A stretch of DNA of 62,762 nucleotides from Myroides phaeus (GTDB lineage Bacteria; Bacteroidota; Bacteroidia; Flavobacteriales; Flavobacteriaceae), in contig NZ_FNDQ01000017.1 of the NCBI RefSeq assembly GCF_900099675.1, positions 1 to 62,762 on the forward strand, in the 5' to 3' direction. Positions 51,897-60,682 of the stretch are shown one piece after another (position 1 is the first letter of the stretch; every line of letters begins with the position of its first letter). The notes under the pieces are model-generated. The model had not been told where the DNA came from. It worked only from the letters and a program-made list of their open reading frames with translations, and did no database searches. The position numbers and the translations under genes are program-made.

Positions 51897-52995
51897 ATGG
51901 TAACCACAGAACAACAGAAGGATATTATTGATCGCCTTGGTGCGTTAAGGAGGTATCTTTGACGTCGATAAGAAGTTAATTGAGATCACAAACGAGGAAG
52001 AAAAGACCTTTGCTCCTGATTTTTGGAACAACCCTAAAGAGGCCGAAGTAATCGTTAAAGCATTGAAGTCCAAGAAGAAATGGGTTGAAGGATATGAAAA
52101 TGCTAAAGCAAATTTAGAGGAATTACAGATACTTCTTGAGTTTTATGCTGAAGGAGAATCTACCGAAGAAGAAGTTGTAGCGCAATATAATAAAACTCGA
52201 GAAATCGTTGAGGAACTTGAGTTTAAAAATATGCTTTCTGACGAAGGTGACAGTATGAGCGCTGTATTGCAAATCACTGCTGGAGCTGGAGGAACTGAAA
52301 GTTGTGATTGGGCTGCTATGTTGATGCGTATGTACATCATGTGGGGAGAAAAAAATGGCGTAAAAGTAAAAGAGTTAAACTACCAAGAAGGGGAGGTTGC
52401 TGGAGTTAAAACAGTAACTTTAGAGTTTGACGGAGAATTTGCTTTTGGTTATTTAAAAGGAGAAAATGGTGTTCACCGTTTAGTTCGTATCTCGCCTTTT
52501 GACAGTAATGCCAAACGACATACATCTTTCGTCTCTGTTTATGTTTATCCTCTTGCGGATGACACAATCGAGATTGAAATTAGTCCAGCTGACATTTCAT
52601 GGGAAACAATGCGTTCAAGTGGTGCTGGAGGTCAGAATGTAAACAAAGTTGAAACAGCTGTTCGTTTACGCCACCACCCTACTGGAATTATCATTGAAAA
52701 CTCTGAAACGAGATCACAGTTAGATAACAAAACCAAAGCCATGCAGCTTTTGAAATCGCAACTTTATGAAATTGAGTTGAAGAAAAAACAAGCGATGCGC
52801 GATGAGATTGAAGCGAATAAGAAAAAGATTGAATGGGGTTCACAAATTAGAAATTACGTGATGCATCCATACAAACTTGTAAAAGATGTCCGTACGCAAT
52901 ATGAATCAACAGATGTTGACTCTGTGATGAACGGAGAGATTGACGAATTCTTAAAAGCTTATCTAATGATGATGGGACAACGAGAAGAAGAATAA
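51897..52995 (+). CDS. prfB: Peptide chain release factor 2, with programmed +1 frameshift
   Basis: ATG 51897 reads 21 codons to TGA at 51960-51962, then continues in the +1 frame from 51961 to the stop at 52995, giving about 365 residues, the usual RF2 length. The recoding site is textbook: AGGAGGTATCTTTGAC, where a Shine-Dalgarno-like AGGAGG precedes the CTT slip codon. RF2 identity is set by the SPF tripeptide ([12 protein letters not shown]) and the GGQ motif ([10 protein letters not shown]). RF2 recognises UGA, so scarce RF2 favours frameshifting. Coding only from 52063 would miss the first 56 residues. Confidence 0.97.
51947..51963 (+). promoter_or_regulatory. prfB: Programmed +1 frameshift site in prfB
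   Basis: AAGGAGGT at 51947-51954 followed by ATCTTTGAC. The internal Shine-Dalgarno, the CTT slip codon and UGA stop followed by C match the known RF2 autoregulation signal. It indicates a functional anti-Shine-Dalgarno in 16S rRNA, although normal starts here lack such sites. Confidence 0.95.
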
Positions 52996-53010
52996 GCAAG
53001 TACAAATAAA

Positions 53011-53047
53011 AAACGGAGTAGTCTTTAAAAGACTACTCCGTTTTTTT
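53011..53047. terminator. Terminator between prfB and the convergent phosphate transporter
   Basis: AAACGGAGTAGTC at 53011-53023 pairs with GACTACTCCGTTT at 53031-53043, with T run. The minus-strand gene ends at 53069, so it serves both. Confidence 0.8.
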
Positions 53048-53068
53048 ATATCTAATATATCCTACCTA

Positions 53069-54166
53069 CTATAAAAATAGCGATATAATATAATAAACTA
53101 CCATTGCAATAATTGCAGAAACAGGAATGGTTAATACCCAAGCCCATAACAGGTTAATCGTTACTCCCCAGCGAACTGCTGAGATACGTTTTGTAACCCC
53201 AACCCCGATGATAGAACCTGCAATCGTATGTGTTGTAGAAACAGGAATACCTAAGTGCTCTGTAACATATAAGGCAACTGCCCCTGCTGTTTCAGCTGCT
53301 ACCCCTTCTAAAGGCGTAACCTTAGTAATCTTAGATCCCATTGTTTTTACAATCTTCCATCCTCCTGATAAAGTACCAAGACCAATGAATACGAATGAAG
53401 CTAAAGGAACCCACCACCAGTGTTCTACGAACAATTTGAATGTATCAACACCACTAACCATATAAGCAGGGTCCATATCTACATTAATGTGGTAAAAGAT
53501 AACCGCTGCACCAATAATACCCATTACTTTCTGTGCGTCATTTCCCCCGTGTCCTAATGAGAACAAAGCAGAAGAAACTAACTGAAGACGTTTAAACCAC
53601 ACCTCACATTTATGAGGCGCTTGTTTTCTACATATCCACAGAATAGCAACTGTGATAAAATAAGCTAAGAACATCCCTAAGAAAGGTGCTCCAAAAATAA
53701 ACAAGAAAATAGGCACTACTTTAGAATAAACAATAACATCTATTCCATCAACACTTAATCCACCAGCGTGAGCTACTGCCGCACCGATAAATCCACCTAT
53801 TAACGTATGTGAAGACGAAGAAGGGATACCCAACTTCCAAGTCATTAAATTCCAAATAATTGCTGCTACCAATCCAGCAAAGATCACTTCTAATGTAATG
53901 AAGTTCTCATTAATGGATTTAGCAATTGTATTACCAATTTTAAACTCCCCTATTATATAAAGAGAAATAAAATAAGCAACGAAGTTAAATGCAGCGGCCC
54001 AAATTACAGCTTGAACAGGCGTTAAAACACGCGTTGTTACAATAGTTGCAATAGAATTGGCTGCATCGTGAAATCCGTTTATGTAATCAAAACCTAATGC
54101 TAAAACGATAATCGTAATCAGCATAATACCGCTTTGATTAGTTAGCATTTCATAGAAAAATTCCAT
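53069..54166 (-). CDS. Inorganic phosphate transporter, Pit family
   Basis: A 365-residue membrane protein with duplicated Pit domains: DYINGFHDAANSIAT near the start and SLGHGGNDAQKVMG in the second half, the two phosphate-binding signatures. About ten hydrophobic segments. It takes up phosphate, likely with protons or metal, across the inner membrane. It lies 19 bases downstream of a DUF47 gene, its usual partner, so this is a phosphate uptake operon. Confidence 0.92.
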   Translation of the reverse strand: MEFFYEMLTNQSGIMLITIIVLALGFDYINGFHDAANSIATIVTTRVLTPVQAVIWAAAFNFVAYFISLYIIGEFKIGNTIAKSINENFITLEVIFAGLVAAIIWNLMTWKLGIPSSSSHTLIGGFIGAAVAHAGGLSVDGIDVIVYSKVVPIFLFIFGAPFLGMFLAYFITVAILWICRKQAPHKCEVWFKRLQLVSSALFSLGHGGNDAQKVMGIIGAAVIFYHINVDMDPAYMVSGVDTFKLFVEHWWWVPLASFVFIGLGTLSGGWKIVKTMGSKITKVTPLEGVAAETAGAVALYVTEHLGIPVSTTHTIAGSIIGVGVTKRISAVRWGVTINLLWAWVLTIPVSAIIAMVVYYIISLFL

Positions 54167-54185
54167 AAGTAATGGTTATAGTTAA

Positions 54186-54830
54186 TTAAGAATATTTTAC
54201 CGTGATAGTCTCTAACACGTTAGCAACGTCTCTACAGCTATCTGTAGCAGTCTCTAACGCAGACATAACTTCTTTATACTTAATAATTTCTATTGCATTA
54301 CTTTCATTTTCAAAGATATCAGCTACTGCTTTATCAAATACCTTATCAGCTTTACGTTCTAAACGAGAAATGTTCTTACAAACCTCAGCCAATGCCGGTA
54401 AGTTCTTCATATCTTTTAACTCTAAAAGACCACGAGATACCTCACTACAAGCTTCTAAGTTAGCTTCTGTAAGCTTTCTTAATGGTTTTGTAATTTTATC
54501 AATTTGATACAATCTCATACGAGAAGCAGCATCTGATAAATGATCGGCTACAGCGTCAACTGCTGTAATTAGGTTGTGAATATCCTCTCTATCAAAAGGA
54601 GTAATAAAATTTTTACCTAATTCAATTCTCGTCGTTTGAGCAATTGCTTCGATGTCTTGTTTGATAACCTCTACATCTTTTAATAATTTCTCTCTTTCTT
54701 TTGCAGGAGCATTTACTGCCTCGTGCAATGTTTGTGAAAGTGACTTAATCTTAATAGATGCCTTTTCGAATAAAGGATAAAATACTTTATCCTTTGGCAC
54801 CAAAAACTGAAAAATACTATTTAGCGACAT
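54186..54830 (-). CDS. DUF47 (PhoU-like) regulator of the Pit transporter
   Basis: The 214-residue helical protein is PhoU-like, with FQFLVPKDKVFYPLFEKAS at the start and the helical repeats LITAVDAVADHLSDAAS and YKEVMSALETATDSCRDVANV carrying the acidic metal-binding residues. DUF47 proteins gate or stabilise Pit transporters. It is the first gene of the operon, immediately upstream of pit. Confidence 0.9.
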   Translation of the reverse strand: MSLNSIFQFLVPKDKVFYPLFEKASIKIKSLSQTLHEAVNAPAKEREKLLKDVEVIKQDIEAIAQTTRIELGKNFITPFDREDIHNLITAVDAVADHLSDAASRMRLYQIDKITKPLRKLTEANLEACSEVSRGLLELKDMKNLPALAEVCKNISRLERKADKVFDKAVADIFENESNAIEIIKYKEVMSALETATDSCRDVANVLETITVKYS

Positions 54831-54948
54831 TATATATAATGATAAAAAAACGGAGACAAAAGTACATTATTTATACTATTATAGCTGTATCCTTGACGTT
54901 ATTTTTTTGTCAAGACCAAAAATCATACCTAATGTTTTATATGAACTA

Positions 54949-54956
54949 TAATTTTG
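54949..54956 (+). promoter_or_regulatory. -7 promoter box of the acyl-CoA carboxylase gene
   Basis: TAATTTTG matches TAnnTTTG, 47 bases before the start codon. Confidence 0.45.
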
Positions 54957-55003
54957 TATTTTAGCGAAAGTGAAAGAAAAGCGTAGAAATAACCGATCAA
55001 ACT

Positions 55004-56632
55004 ATGGATATAAACTTCAATAAAAACGAAGACCACAACAAGCTTTTATTGTCTGATTTGAAACGCAAATTAGTCAAAGTAAAAAAAGGCGGTGGTGACA
55101 AAAGAATTGCCAAACTACACGAACAAGGAAAGTTAACTGCAAGAGAGCGCATTGATTATCTTTTAGATGACAAAGCCTCAAGTATTGAAATCGGAGCTTT
55201 CGTAGGTGAGGATATGTACCAAGAACACGGTGGATGTCCGTCTGGTGGTGTAGTTGTAAAAATTGGATATATTAAAGGTAAACAATGTATCGTTGTTGCC
55301 AATGACGCAACTGTAAAAGCAGGGGCTTGGTTTCCAATTACAGGTAAGAAAAACTTAAGAGCACAAGAAATTGCCATCGAAAATAAACTTCCAATCATCT
55401 ATTTAGTAGATAGTGCAGGGGTTTATTTACCACTACAAGATGAAATTTTCCCTGATAAAGAACACTTCGGACGCATATTTAGAAACAACGCTATTATGAG
55501 CAGTATGGGGATTACTCAAATTGCCGCTGTAATGGGTAGTTGTGTTGCCGGTGGTGCTTACCTTCCTATTATGAGTGACGAGGCCTTAATCGTTGATAAA
55601 ACAGGAAGTATCTTTTTAGCAGGTAGCTATTTAGTGAAAGCTGCAATCGGAGAAAATATTGACAACGAAACATTAGGTGGGGCTACTACGCACTGTGAAA
55701 TATCTGGTGTTACAGATTATAAAGCAGCTGATGATAAAGACGCTCTGGATAAAATCAAAAACATCGTTGATAAAATTGGCGATTTTGAAAAAGCAGGATA
55801 TAGCAGAATTAAGCCTAAGAAACCGGCTTTAGATCCTAAAGACATCTATGGTATCTTACCTAAAGCACGTACGGAACAGTACGATATGCTTGAAATCATC
55901 AAACGATTAGTTGACGATTCTGAGTTTGAACAATACAAAGAAGGTTACGGACAAACGATCATTACTGGATATGCTCGCATTGACGGTTGGGCAGTGGGTA
56001 TTGTTGCTAACCAACGTAAAGTAGTGAAAACGACAAAAGGAGAAATGCAGTTTGGTGGAGTAATTTATTCTGACTCAGCAGACAAGGCTACTCGCTTTAT
56101 CGCGAACTGTAACCAAAAGAAAATTCCGCTTGTATTCTTACAAGACGTTACTGGATTTATGGTAGGTTCTAAATCTGAACACGGTGGAATTATTAAAGAC
56201 GGAGCTAAAATGGTAAATGCCGTTGCTAACTCTGTAGTTCCTAAGTTTACAGTAGTCGTAGGAAACTCATACGGAGCTGGAAACTACGCTATGTGTGGTA
56301 AAGCTTATGACCCACGCTTAATCTTTGCTTGGCCAAGTGCTGAATTAGCTGTAATGGGTGGCTCACAAGCAGCTAAAGTATTATTGCAAATTGAAGCTTC
56401 TTCATTAAAAGCAAAAGGCGAAGAGTTAACTCCGGAAAAAGAACAAGAATTATTTGACAAAATTAAAGCGAAATACGATAATCAAGTTTCTCCGTATTAT
56501 GCGGCAGCGAGATTGTGGACAGACGCTATAATTGATCCACTGGATACAAGAACGTGGATCTCAATGGGTATTGAAGCAGCTAATCACGCTCCAATAGAAA
56601 AGCCCTTTAATCTTGGAGTAATCCAAGTATGA
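55004..56632 (+). CDS. Acyl-CoA carboxylase carboxyltransferase (beta) subunit
   Basis: The 542-residue protein has the two carboxyltransferase lobes: an N-terminal lobe with RIAKLHEQGKLTARERIDYL and ATVKAGAWFP, and a C-terminal lobe with IPLVFLQDVTGFMVG and GNSYGAGNYAMCG, which bind acyl-CoA and carboxybiotin. It is closest to the methylcrotonyl-CoA carboxylase branch (the stretch SAGVYLPLQDEIFPD is typical), which acts in leucine breakdown. The biotin-carrying alpha subunit is not adjacent. The partner must be elsewhere. Confidence 0.9.
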   Translation: MDINFNKNEDHNKLLLSDLKRKLVKVKKGGGDKRIAKLHEQGKLTARERIDYLLDDKASSIEIGAFVGEDMYQEHGGCPSGGVVVKIGYIKGKQCIVVANDATVKAGAWFPITGKKNLRAQEIAIENKLPIIYLVDSAGVYLPLQDEIFPDKEHFGRIFRNNAIMSSMGITQIAAVMGSCVAGGAYLPIMSDEALIVDKTGSIFLAGSYLVKAAIGENIDNETLGGATTHCEISGVTDYKAADDKDALDKIKNIVDKIGDFEKAGYSRIKPKKPALDPKDIYGILPKARTEQYDMLEIIKRLVDDSEFEQYKEGYGQTIITGYARIDGWAVGIVANQRKVVKTTKGEMQFGGVIYSDSADKATRFIANCNQKKIPLVFLQDVTGFMVGSKSEHGGIIKDGAKMVNAVANSVVPKFTVVVGNSYGAGNYAMCGKAYDPRLIFAWPSAELAVMGGSQAAKVLLQIEASSLKAKGEELTPEKEQELFDKIKAKYDNQVSPYYAAARLWTDAIIDPLDTRTWISMGIEAANHAPIEKPFNLGVIQV

Positions 56633-56647
56633 TGAATAAACCGGAAA

Positions 56648-56676
56648 AATGGGATACTGCAAAGTATCCTATTTTT
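56648..56676 (+). terminator. Terminator of the carboxylase gene
   Basis: GGATACT at 56652-56658 pairs with AGTATCC at 56663-56669 around GCAA, flanked by A and T runs. Confidence 0.65.
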
Positions 56677-56707
56677 TTGTACCTATACCAACCCTATTTA
56701 GAGATAC

Positions 56708-56808
56708 GCATCACTTATCACACTTCAATCATCACGCATCACCTTTCACTCATCATTCATCACACTTCACGCATCACCTTTCACGTTTCACGTTTCACGC
56801 ATCACACA
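56708..56808. repeat. Low-complexity TTTCACGCATCAC-type repeats
   Basis: A pyrimidine-rich tract made of variants of ATCAC and TTTCACG (for example TTTCACGTTTCACGTTTCAC) runs for about 100 bases between the carboxylase and YeiH genes. The open frames across it (56629-56885) are by-products of the repeat, not genes. Confidence 0.7.
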
Positions 56809-56821
56809 TTATTCAAAACAA

Positions 56822-56852
56822 AAAGCACCTGTTAGAGTGTAACAAGTGCTTT
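56822..56852 (-). terminator. Terminator of the YeiH gene
   Basis: AAAGCAC at 56822-56828 pairs with GTGCTTT at 56846-56852, with inner GTTA/TAAC pairs. The T run is on the minus-strand side. Confidence 0.6.
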
Positions 56853-56881
56853 CTTATAATTAAAAGTAATAAACCAAATAC

Positions 56882-57820
56882 TTAGTTTATATAAAGTATA
56901 TACAATAAAGAGGTAATTGATATAAATACCCACAGCCCTACTCCTTCTAATAAAGGTTTCATTCCCACCGACTTTACAGTGCGATAAGACAAAGAAGTAC
57001 CAATTAGAAATAAAGTCAATGTTAATGCTGCTTTAGAAACCTCTACAATATAAGGTCCTATTTGCTGTACAAAAGGAATATAAGAGTTAGCTAACATCGC
57101 TAAAACGAAGAAACCTATAAAATAAGGCAACTTCACTTTTCCTCCTTTATTTTTGAAAAGTACAGTTGACAAGAAAGCAACCGGAATCACCCATAAAGCA
57201 CGAGCTAACTTAACCGTAGTAGCTACTTCTAACGCTTCATCACCATACTTAGCAGCAGCTCCTACAACCGAACTCGTATCGTGAATAGCAATCGCAGACC
57301 ACAATCCAAAGTCAATCTGACTCATTCCAAGATAGTGACCTATCGGTGGAAAAATAAGCAAGGCAATAGAGTTTAAGATAAAAACAATTCCCAAAGCAAC
57401 AGATATCTGTTTTTCATCTGCTTTAATCACAGGAGAAACAGCCGCAATAGCACTTCCTCCACAAATAGCAGTACCTGAAGAAATTAAATAAGAAATCTTC
57501 TTGTCAATTTTAAAAGCCTTTCCAAGAATAAACCCAAGACCTAACGTTAAGAAAATAGAAAAAACAGTTAGAATAAACCCATCCTTACCTGCTGATAATG
57601 CACTGTAGATATTCATTCCAAACCCAAGACCTACAACAGCTACCTTTAATAGGAGTCCCGTTGTCTTTTTAGTTTGTTTAGCATACGGATTTTCAAAAAT
57701 TTGGGCGTATACAATCCCTAAAATTAAAGCTGTAGCAGAATTTACAAAAGGAAATAAACTTAAAATAGCTAATCCTATTAAAATTACTTTGCTCAGTGAT
57801 GTATTTGTACTTAAAGACAT
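56882..57820 (-). CDS. YeiH-family putative sulfate exporter
   Basis: A 312-residue membrane protein with about ten hydrophobic segments. Signature pieces are LLKVAVVGLGFGMN, SSGTAICGGSAIAAVSPVI and AIAIHDTSSVVGAAAKYG. UPF0324/YeiH members are proposed to export sulfur anions, often under a LysR regulator. It lies 71 bases downstream of a LysR gene on the same strand, so LysR and YeiH probably share a transcript here, whereas the typical layout is divergent. Confidence 0.88.
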   Translation of the reverse strand: MSLSTNTSLSKVILIGLAILSLFPFVNSATALILGIVYAQIFENPYAKQTKKTTGLLLKVAVVGLGFGMNIYSALSAGKDGFILTVFSIFLTLGLGFILGKAFKIDKKISYLISSGTAICGGSAIAAVSPVIKADEKQISVALGIVFILNSIALLIFPPIGHYLGMSQIDFGLWSAIAIHDTSSVVGAAAKYGDEALEVATTVKLARALWVIPVAFLSTVLFKNKGGKVKLPYFIGFFVLAMLANSYIPFVQQIGPYIVEVSKAALTLTLFLIGTSLSYRTVKSVGMKPLLEGVGLWVFISITSLLYILYIN

Positions 57821-57891
57821 TTGTTTCGTTGTTTTACAGCCACAAAGGTCGGCTGTACAGCAACCAAAAGAAAATACATAATAGTTATAGG

Positions 57892-58788
57892 CTATAACTT
57901 CACGTTATGCGTTGTAACAAATCGCGTAAACAATTCCACTAAAGCACTCTCCTGCCCTTGGCGCTGTATAACAGAGAAATTACGCGTTATTTCCAGTCCC
58001 TCTACATCAATAACCGTTAACTCATTATAACGCAACTCCTTCAAAATTGCGTGTATAGATAAAAAAGCAACACTGTTAGAATGCATTAAATACATTTTAA
58101 TACTCTCCGTGCTTGAAAAGTTCATCTCATTATTCAAATCGTTGATGTTAATTCCCACTTCCTTTAACTGAGCCCCCACCACATCTAATGTACCCGAACC
58201 TGTTTCGCGCAATAAAAACGTCAAATCTTTTAACTCTTCCGCTTTAATAGCTCCCCTTTTTGCCAAAGGGTTAGCGCTACCACACACCAAGACAATTTCA
58301 TCTTTAATGAAGTCAATATATTTTATTTGCGGATTTTTAGAAAAACCCTCTACAATTCCCACGTCAATACTCTTACTCAACAAAAGGTTTTCAATAGCTG
58401 TCGTGTTATCAGAAAATAAATCAAGATGTAAATCATTTACCTTTTTTCGAAACTCAGCCAATAAAGGAGGTAATACATATTGAGAAACTGTTGTACTTGC
58501 ACCAACACATAAACTCCCATCCATTTTAGCATTCAAAGCGTGAATATCAAACTCTAAGTTTCTATAAATAGAGAATATTTCTTCCGCATAACCAAATAAT
58601 AATTGTCCAGCCTCAGTCAGACTAATTTTCATACCATCTCTTAAGAACAATTTTGTCTGATAAGACGACTCAATTTCTTGAATATGTTTCGTTACAGCAG
58701 GTTGAGAAATCAATAATTCCTTAGCAGCTTTTGTAAAACTTCCCCTTTTGGCAACTGTGTAAAAAACTTTTAATCTAAAATCAAACAT
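57892..58788 (-). CDS. LysR-family transcriptional regulator
   Basis: N-terminal winged helix (FYTVAKRGSFTKAAKELLIS followed by QPAVTKHIQEIE) and a periplasmic-binding-like effector domain (residues about 90-298). It likely senses a sulfur metabolite and controls the neighbouring YeiH gene, as in YeiE/CysB-type pairs. Two 15-bp direct repeats 21 bases apart lie just upstream and may be its operator. Confidence 0.88.
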   Translation of the reverse strand: MFDFRLKVFYTVAKRGSFTKAAKELLISQPAVTKHIQEIESSYQTKLFLRDGMKISLTEAGQLLFGYAEEIFSIYRNLEFDIHALNAKMDGSLCVGASTTVSQYVLPPLLAEFRKKVNDLHLDLFSDNTTAIENLLLSKSIDVGIVEGFSKNPQIKYIDFIKDEIVLVCGSANPLAKRGAIKAEELKDLTFLLRETGSGTLDVVGAQLKEVGININDLNNEMNFSSTESIKMYLMHSNSVAFLSIHAILKELRYNELTVIDVEGLEITRNFSVIQRQGQESALVELFTRFVTTHNVKL

Positions 58789-58825
58789 AATTTATATTAT
58801 TAAGAAAGATAAAAAAGATAAAAAA

Positions 58826-58861
58826 CCACGATTAGTGTAAACAATCCCACGATTAGTATAA
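58826..58861. promoter_or_regulatory. Candidate LysR operator: two direct repeats 21 bp apart
   Basis: CCACGATTAGTGTAA at 58826-58840 recurs as CCACGATTAGTATAA at 58847-58861, one difference in 15. The 21-bp spacing equals two helix turns. It lies between the lysR start and a plus-strand -7 box at 58884. Confidence 0.5.
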
Positions 58862-58883
58862 CATAAACACATTAGGCTTACTC

Positions 58884-58970
58884 TATCTTTGTATTACAAA
58901 AATAAGCTAACAAGTTAATAAACGGCAAATAATATAGCAAATAATAGGTATGAGCTGTCAAAGTTGTTAG
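58884..58970 (+). other. -7 box and tiny ORF (MSCQSC) of a lost gene
   Basis: TATCTTTG at 58884-58891 matches the -7 consensus. Downstream, ATG 58950 opens a six-residue frame, MSCQSC, ending at TAG 58970. This start matches that of RicT-type iron-sulfur-complex proteins of Bacteroidota, but homology stops there. The 394-base stretch 58789-59182 has no other coding sign; it may hold a decayed gene or a leader. Confidence 0.3.
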
Positions 58971-59145
58971 ACAAAGGTGGAAGGATTAAAAATACAAATA
59001 GCTTAGTCAGGCTAATTGTCGTTCCCATAAAAACATTTTAAAATCTCCACAAATCAAATCTCAATAGAGCTCTTCAAGAGTTATATTTGATTTAAGTGAT
59101 TTACAATAAGATTCCGTTGTAAAACTAAAAGTATCACTTAGAAAA

Positions 59146-59175
59146 AAAGCTGTCTCTGTAAAAAGAGGCAGCTTT
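59146..59175 (-). terminator. Terminator of the 2OG oxygenase gene
   Basis: AAAGCTGTCTCT at 59146-59157 pairs with AGAGGCAGCTTT at 59164-59175, one mismatch, with T run on the minus-strand side. Confidence 0.65.
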
Positions 59176-59182
59176 AATTCTT

Positions 59183-59809
59183 TTATCTCGTTTTTAACCA
59201 TCCTGTGATACTATATCTCGGATAATTTACCATCTTAACTTCGTGTTCAATATACTTACTATCAAACACAACCAAACGCCCTGGTAAAGGCTGAACAATC
59301 TCTTCTCTTTCTGTTCCATCTTCATTTTGAAGATACAAAGCCAACTCTCCTCCATTCGCAGGAGTCCAGTCTTGCTCATTCAAATACAACACCACCGAAA
59401 GGGTTCTACGCGTATCAGAGTGAAAAACATCTAAATGTCTTTTATAAAATGTTCCTTTTGGGTAACAAGCGTAGTGAAACTCCCCTTCTTGAATTCCCAA
59501 GTAGCACGTGCGATTAATATATTCAATAAAGTTATTAACCTTATCAAAATACATCTTCTCAACTTCATCAGGCTTCTTTTCATCAAGCCACAAAATAGAG
59601 TCTCCGCGGATTTCTTCTACTATTTGCTCTTCTGAAGCCTGCCCAATTGCTGCTTTTTTGAAATTTTCCAAATCTTGTTTCAAAAACAAATTTGCCCTAA
59701 GTAGATTGATCTCCTCTTCAGAGAAAAAACAATCAATTACTGAGTATTTACGATTTACTAAATCGTCTATAATTAACTCATAAAATGGATTTACTTCAAA
59801 ATCACCCAT
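59183..59809 (-). CDS. 2-oxoglutarate/Fe(II)-dependent oxygenase, prolyl-hydroxylase-like
   Basis: The double-stranded beta-helix iron site is visible: H125 and D127 in RHLDVFH, and H189 in EHEV, with R198 (NYPRYSITGW) for 2-oxoglutarate. The core GGELALY and LPGRLVVFDS are typical of 2OG oxygenase superfamily members similar to prolyl 4-hydroxylases. Length 208. Cytosolic. Substrate unknown. Single gene with a TATATTTG -7 box on the minus strand at 59839-59832 and its own terminator. Confidence 0.85.
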   Translation of the reverse strand: MGDFEVNPFYELIIDDLVNRKYSVIDCFFSEEEINLLRANLFLKQDLENFKKAAIGQASEEQIVEEIRGDSILWLDEKKPDEVEKMYFDKVNNFIEYINRTCYLGIQEGEFHYACYPKGTFYKRHLDVFHSDTRRTLSVVLYLNEQDWTPANGGELALYLQNEDGTEREEIVQPLPGRLVVFDSKYIEHEVKMVNYPRYSITGWLKTR

Positions 59810-59831
59810 ACATTAACAAATAAAAAGTACA

Positions 59832-59839
59832 CAAATATA
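59832..59839 (-). promoter_or_regulatory. -7 promoter box of the 2OG oxygenase gene
   Basis: Reads TATATTTG on the minus strand, 23 bases before the start codon. Confidence 0.45.
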
Positions 59840-60003
59840 TATTACAATAGAAAAAAAACAATACACCAAATAGGATATTTTTCGCTAACAAAAAGTTAAA
59901 AAACGCATCTTATCTCTCCCAAAAAATATCCTAATATCTTTGTCAAATCTTACTATTATTAGATTTTTTTCGCAAAAAACTACCAAGATTTAAAAAATAG
60001 GGC

Positions 60004-60011
60004 TACCTTTG
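60004..60011 (+). promoter_or_regulatory. -7 promoter box of the iron-uptake operon
   Basis: TACCTTTG matches TAnnTTTG, 19 bases before the first start. A second match, TATCTTTG, lies at 59935-59942, so two promoters are possible. Confidence 0.45.
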
Positions 60012-60030
60012 TTTTTAATTAATCTAAATA

Positions 60031-60366
60031 ATGATGTATACACTATTGTTCGGAATAGCAGCATTAAGTTTTTTTATGCTGTACAACAGCTCTAAAAAAG
60101 TTAAGTTCAACAAACGTTGTCCGTTTACAGATTGGCTAAGAGAAAACAAAACCTTATCTAAGCGTATTGCCTATTCATTATTAGTTATTACACTATTAAC
60201 AGAAGTCGCTTACGAAGGTATTGGCGTAGGATCTCTTACATTTATATTATATCTAATGTTTATCGGTTCTGCCGTTGTAGCTATCTACCCTACCATTTCA
60301 ATGAAATACACGCAAGTACTAAGCTTAATTGGTGTTTGTTTATTATTTGAATTTATACTCTTCTAA
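60031..60366 (+). CDS. Small membrane protein, first gene of PepSY operon
   Basis: A 111-residue protein with four hydrophobic segments (about 1-18, 44-62, 66-88 and 92-111). No family is firmly recognised. Small membrane proteins of this type precede PepSY genes in siderophore-uptake operons. It ends just 4 bases before the next gene, so they are co-transcribed. Confidence 0.65.
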   Translation: MMYTLLFGIAALSFFMLYNSSKKVKFNKRCPFTDWLRENKTLSKRIAYSLLVITLLTEVAYEGIGVGSLTFILYLMFIGSAVVAIYPTISMKYTQVLSLIGVCLLFEFILF

Positions 60367-60370
60367 AATT

Positions 60371-60661
60371 ATGCCAGCAAACAAAAAACATTTAGAAACT
60401 TCAGCTTGGCAACGATTTTTAAAGTTTACAGCAGGTTGTATTGGAGGGTTCTTTCTAACAGTTACTTTTCATATGTTTTTCATGTATTTTTTTGATGCTA
60501 AACCTATATACACTACTATGTTCATAACTGGTTTTGTATTATGGGCAACACTATTTATACTTGCTTTTATAGCAAAAAGTGGTTATAAAATTTGGGCATT
60601 GTATAGCGGTCTTGCTATTCTTTTCTACCTGCCTTATTTAATACAACCTATCAATATATAA
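60371..60661 (+). CDS. Small membrane protein, second gene of PepSY operon
   Basis: From ATG 60371 the 96-residue protein has three hydrophobic segments with a basic start (MPANKKHLETSAWQRFLKFT). A start at 60329 would add 14 residues overlapping the preceding gene and is unlikely. Function unknown; location between a small membrane protein and a PepSY protein suggests a helper of the iron-reducing complex. Confidence 0.65.
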   Translation: MPANKKHLETSAWQRFLKFTAGCIGGFFLTVTFHMFFMYFFDAKPIYTTMFITGFVLWATLFILAFIAKSGYKIWALYSGLAILFYLPYLIQPINI

Positions 60662-60682
60662 GACAATCACGCCACATTTTTT

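Noticed and set aside
51897..52063. prfB as a frameshifted pseudogene
   Set aside because: The break has the exact programmed frameshift signal and the rest of RF2 is intact.
54758..54964. 68-residue plus-strand frame before the carboxylase gene
   Set aside because: It overlaps the start of the divergent DUF47 gene and its promoter, and has no protein-like pattern.
56629..56885. Two frames rich in His, Ser and Thr after the carboxylase gene
   Set aside because: They are translations of the CATCAC/TTTCAC repeat tract.
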